DNA from: Candidatus Saccharimonadota bacterium
Lineage (GTDB): Bacteria; Patescibacteriota; Saccharimonadia; Saccharimonadales; UBA4665
Direction: 5' to 3'
NCBI GenBank assembly: GCA_028289245.1
Contig: JAQGGT010000006.1
Span: 387,898 to 451,897, forward strand
DNA: 64,000 nucleotides
This document shows, in pieces, positions 61,976-64,000 of this stretch (the stretch's first letter is position 1; every line of letters starts with the position of its first letter). Under the pieces are notes generated by a model that ran no database searches, had not been told where the DNA came from, and was given only the letters and a program-made list of their open reading frames with translations. Both the position numbers and the translations under genes were made by a program.

Positions 61976-62623
61976 TTATTGCAATGTCAGCTCAAAGGTT
62001 GCCAGCACCAGGCCGCCCTCGTGCAGGGAACTAATAATCGGTATTGTGTCAGGCGCCAAACCCTCGGCGTTGGCAAGTTCGCTGATGGGGATGGCTACGA
62101 GGTCGTGCGAGGTGCTGTTGGCAACCTCGGCGCTGTAGATGTAGGCGATAACGTGCGTCAGCAGCGCATCACCATCTCGAATCAAGATCTCGCAGACACC
62201 GCTCAGCGCCGGTGCTTCGATGGCCAGGCTAGTTTTCTCATAAACTTCGCGGCTGCTGGCCACAGCCGTGGTTTCGCCCTCGTGGACCTTGCCGCCGATC
62301 ATGTTGAGCAGACCTTTGTAAGGCTGTTTGTCTTTGCGTTGCAGTAAGTAGTTGTCGTCTTGTGTCAGCAGAGTGTAGGTGATCACTTTTGGCATGTTAA
62401 CCGCATTGACGCTGCCGCGTGATAGCCGGTCGACGAAATGTTGGCCTTTGGTGGTCAGCTGGTAGACGCCGCGTTTTGGCGACGCAACGTAGCCTTCGCG
62501 CTCTAGCTCTTTGAGGTGGTAGCGAAAATGTCCGCTCTCAATGCCTTCCGGCTGCAAGGCGGCGTAACGCATGTCGCCCATGAGGCGTAACTCGTCCAGG
62601 ATGTGCTTTTGAATAAAATGCAT
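61976..62623 (-). CDS. wHTH-Nudix fusion protein (possible NAD-pathway regulator)
   Basis: 215 residues. N-terminal winged helix (HFIQKHILDELRLMGDMRYA, LKELEREGYVASPKRGVYQL) and C-terminal Nudix domain (VITYTLLTQDDNYLLQRKD, GGKVHEGETTAVASSREVYE). The Nudix box ends REVYEKTS where REUxEExG is expected, so one metal Glu and the Gly are lost. NrtR regulators combine Nudix and wHTH in the opposite order. Adjacency to nadK suggests an ADP-ribose or NAD sensor, which is inference. Confidence 0.78.
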   Translation of the reverse strand: MHFIQKHILDELRLMGDMRYAALQPEGIESGHFRYHLKELEREGYVASPKRGVYQLTTKGQHFVDRLSRGSVNAVNMPKVITYTLLTQDDNYLLQRKDKQPYKGLLNMIGGKVHEGETTAVASSREVYEKTSLAIEAPALSGVCEILIRDGDALLTHVIAYIYSAEVANSTSHDLVAIPISELANAEGLAPDTIPIISSLHEGGLVLATFELTLQ

Positions 62624-62711
62624 TTGCCCTAATTATAACTTTTGTAAAATCTATTTCCTATTTTCCGGCCCCAGCGACGCGCATAGTACGGGTGTAACCA
62701 AAGGAGTCACC

Positions 62712-63089
62712 ATGTCACCAGAAATCCAAGGCACAGCTATCAACCCCAATGAGGCCGCTGAATTGCAGGGCGAACTTCGAGCCGAGCAATACCGTCAAAC
62801 GCCAGAAGAAATGTACGAAGTTTTCAATAGTTTGATTGCTCAGCACTTGTTTGAGGGTAACGCCCAAATAACCCTGAACAAGGCTATCGGGGCACTTGAA
62901 AAAGAAGGCATCCAGAAGGATACGTTGTCCAGCTACTGGCCGGCTATAGCCGAGAGTTACCATGCCGCTGGCTGGCAAATAACGTTTCGGACACCGTACT
63001 CTTACCTCGGTGAAGATTTCAGCCCTTACTTTCTGTTCCAAACTACCGATAAACTTTCGGGGGAGGCCGAGCATGTCACCAGAGATTAA
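62712..63089 (+). CDS. hypothetical protein, tandem paralog 1
   Basis: 125 residues. Shares MSPEI-G-x-x-NP-x-EA-x-EL, VFNSLIAQ-L, SYHAAGW and DFSPYF-F with the next gene, so they are tandem duplicates. AAAGGAG lies 8 nt before the ATG. No family recognised; soluble, acidic. Confidence 0.62.
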   Translation: MSPEIQGTAINPNEAAELQGELRAEQYRQTPEEMYEVFNSLIAQHLFEGNAQITLNKAIGALEKEGIQKDTLSSYWPAIAESYHAAGWQITFRTPYSYLGEDFSPYFLFQTTDKLSGEAEHVTRD

Positions 63090-63435
63090 AGGCGGTCCGG
63101 TCAACCCCGCAGAAGCGAGAGAACTACACAACCAGCTGCCACCGGACGATCCTACGGAACACATACCGGAAGAAGTCTTCGTGGTCTTCAATGGCCTGAT
63201 CGCGCGGAACTTATACCGCGGCACGGCGACGGTGTTTGAAGAAGTCGTTGCTGATGCTTTAAAAGAGCAGGGGATAGACCCAGTTCAGGCCTTGGGCGAC
63301 ATCAGCTTACTCTACTTAGAAGACAGCTACAGCGCCGCTGGCTGGAAGGTCAAGTATGCTCGGCCGGTGCTTTTTGCCGGCGACGACTTTGAACCCTACT
63401 TCGAGTTCCGGGCCAAAAGAAAACGCCCAAAGTAG
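63073..63435 (+). CDS. hypothetical protein, tandem paralog 2
   Basis: 120 residues from ATG 63073, with GGGGGAGG 7 nt upstream inside the previous gene. Paralog of the preceding protein (MSPEIKGGPVNPAEARELHN, VFNGLIARNL, SYSAAGWKVKYA, DFEPYFEFRAKR). The 17-nt overlap indicates translational coupling. Function unknown. Confidence 0.62.
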   Translation: MSPEIKGGPVNPAEARELHNQLPPDDPTEHIPEEVFVVFNGLIARNLYRGTATVFEEVVADALKEQGIDPVQALGDISLLYLEDSYSAAGWKVKYARPVLFAGDDFEPYFEFRAKRKRPK

Positions 63436-63451
63436 CCAATAACGAATAAGC

Positions 63452-63484
63452 CCCAAGAGAAGCTCTAAATGAGCCTCTCTTGGG
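63452..63484. terminator. bidirectional terminator
   Basis: CCCAAGAGAAGCTC (63452-63465) / GAGCCTCTCTTGGG (63471-63484), one mismatch, shared by the paralog pair and the convergent Hsp20 gene. Confidence 0.8.
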
Positions 63485-63500
63485 TAATTCTGTAGCGCGA

Positions 63501-63932
63501 CTACTTCTTTTTGGTAGTAGCGGCGATCGAAATTTTTCGCGGTTCTGGGAGGGGCGTCAGTGGGACATTGACTTTCAGTACGCCGTCTTCTAGGTTTGCC
63601 TCAATTTTTTCAGCGTCCGCTCGTTCCGGCAGGGCGATGCGCCGGTAGAAGCTGCTGGAACTTTCGCGGACCACGTACTTTTTATCCTTGTCCTGCTCTT
63701 TTTCGTGACGCTCGGCACTAATAACGAGCGCGTTATTGTCTACCTGAATATTCACATCATTTTGCTCAAAGTTCGGCAAGTGCGCCTCGACGGTCAGCTG
63801 ATTGTCCTTGGTGTAGACGTCGGTTGTCGGGATGCTGACGCCTTTAAAGGTCGACAGTAAATCATCACCGAAGAATTGTTTTTGCAAAGCGCTGAGCTCT
63901 GCAAAGGGGTCCCATCTAACTAGACTGCTCAT
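63501..63932 (-). CDS. Hsp20/alpha-crystallin small heat-shock protein
   Basis: 143 residues from ATG 63932, chosen because AAGGAG lies 8 nt upstream and the protein then begins SSLVRWDPFAELSALQKQFF, the typical sHSP start. The alpha-crystallin domain runs from PTTDVYTKDNQLTVEAHLPN to RRIALPERADAEKIEANLED, GVLKVNVPL, with the C-terminal I-x-I (ISIAA). ATP-independent holdase. TATAAT lies upstream on the minus strand. Confidence 0.93.
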   Translation of the reverse strand: MSSLVRWDPFAELSALQKQFFGDDLLSTFKGVSIPTTDVYTKDNQLTVEAHLPNFEQNDVNIQVDNNALVISAERHEKEQDKDKKYVVRESSSSFYRRIALPERADAEKIEANLEDGVLKVNVPLTPLPEPRKISIAATTKKK

Positions 63933-64000
63933 TATATTTCTCCTTTCATTATAGTTATATAAATCGGTGAGAAGCATAAATAGCTTCTAGTGAGATTGTA

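Overview
The window looks like chromosome from a Patescibacteria/CPR bacterium, most probably Candidatus Saccharibacteria (TM7). This is inferred from gene style, not from a search. Supporting points are the many short, densely packed proteins, the near absence of biosynthetic pathways, the standard code with UGA as stop, CPR-type proteins (short UvrC, secreted Thr-rich proteins, TrhO, SecG next to a lipid-anchored-like peptide-binding protein), and a striking number of genes whose -10 box lies 6-7 nt before the start codon (leaderless mRNAs).

Layout. 1-2.7 kb: end of an unknown gene, ksgA, a MarR regulator, the tmRNA gene and small membrane/short proteins. 2.75-3.65 kb: a GC-rich single-gene cassette on the minus strand. 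3.9-8.2 kb: a three-gene MoxR-type AAA+ ATPase / beta-repeat protein / VWA-metallopeptidase operon. 8.2-12.7 kb: a DHA2 drug exporter, a short antisense transcription unit, a Thr/Gly/Pro-rich secreted protein and a GH37 trehalase. 12.7-18.4 kb: isochorismatase-HIT-Nudix run, metG-tatD, two small proteins and a cysteine desulfurase. 18.4-24.7 kb: a secreted protein with a c-subunit-like membrane hairpin, followed by F-type ATPase b, delta, alpha, gamma, beta and epsilon genes with no a or c subunit. 24.6-33.3 kb: trhO, uvrC, pepP, a holin-like protein, secG, an OppA-like protein, a membrane-anchored GIY-YIG protein, and an octamer repeat array. 33.6-37.8 kb: two tRNA-Leu genes flanking a FAD-linked oxidase, a degenerate kinase-like protein, tRNA-Val.

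37.8-44.3 kb is a surface/carbohydrate region: two tailspike-like proteins sharing an exchangeable N-terminus, a clan-A glycosidase, a slipin, MazG and Nudix housecleaning enzymes and a GH16 glucanase. 44.3-47.8 kb: tRNA-Phe with a duplicated 3' end, a ProB-like kinase behind a likely attenuator, two hypotheticals. 47.8-about 52.98 kb is an AT-richer integrative element in tRNA-Gly: a large serine recombinase, a small basic protein, a multi-hairpin structured RNA, a DUF5681 protein, and a three-gene membrane-associated cargo module that may be defensive. 53-64 kb is a mosaic of small accessory genes: a frameshifted acetyltransferase, a Crp/Fnr regulator, DHFR-like, YdeI-like, RBBP9-like and 2H-phosphoesterase proteins, a GC-rich site-2 protease, NAD kinase beside a wHTH-Nudix protein, a tandem paralog pair, and Hsp20.

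The strongest candidates for something undescribed are the a/c-less F1-ATPase cluster with its carboxylate-free c-like hairpin protein, the structured RNA and cargo in the tRNA-Gly element, the ProB-like attenuator, and the covarying tertiary pair in tRNA-Gly.
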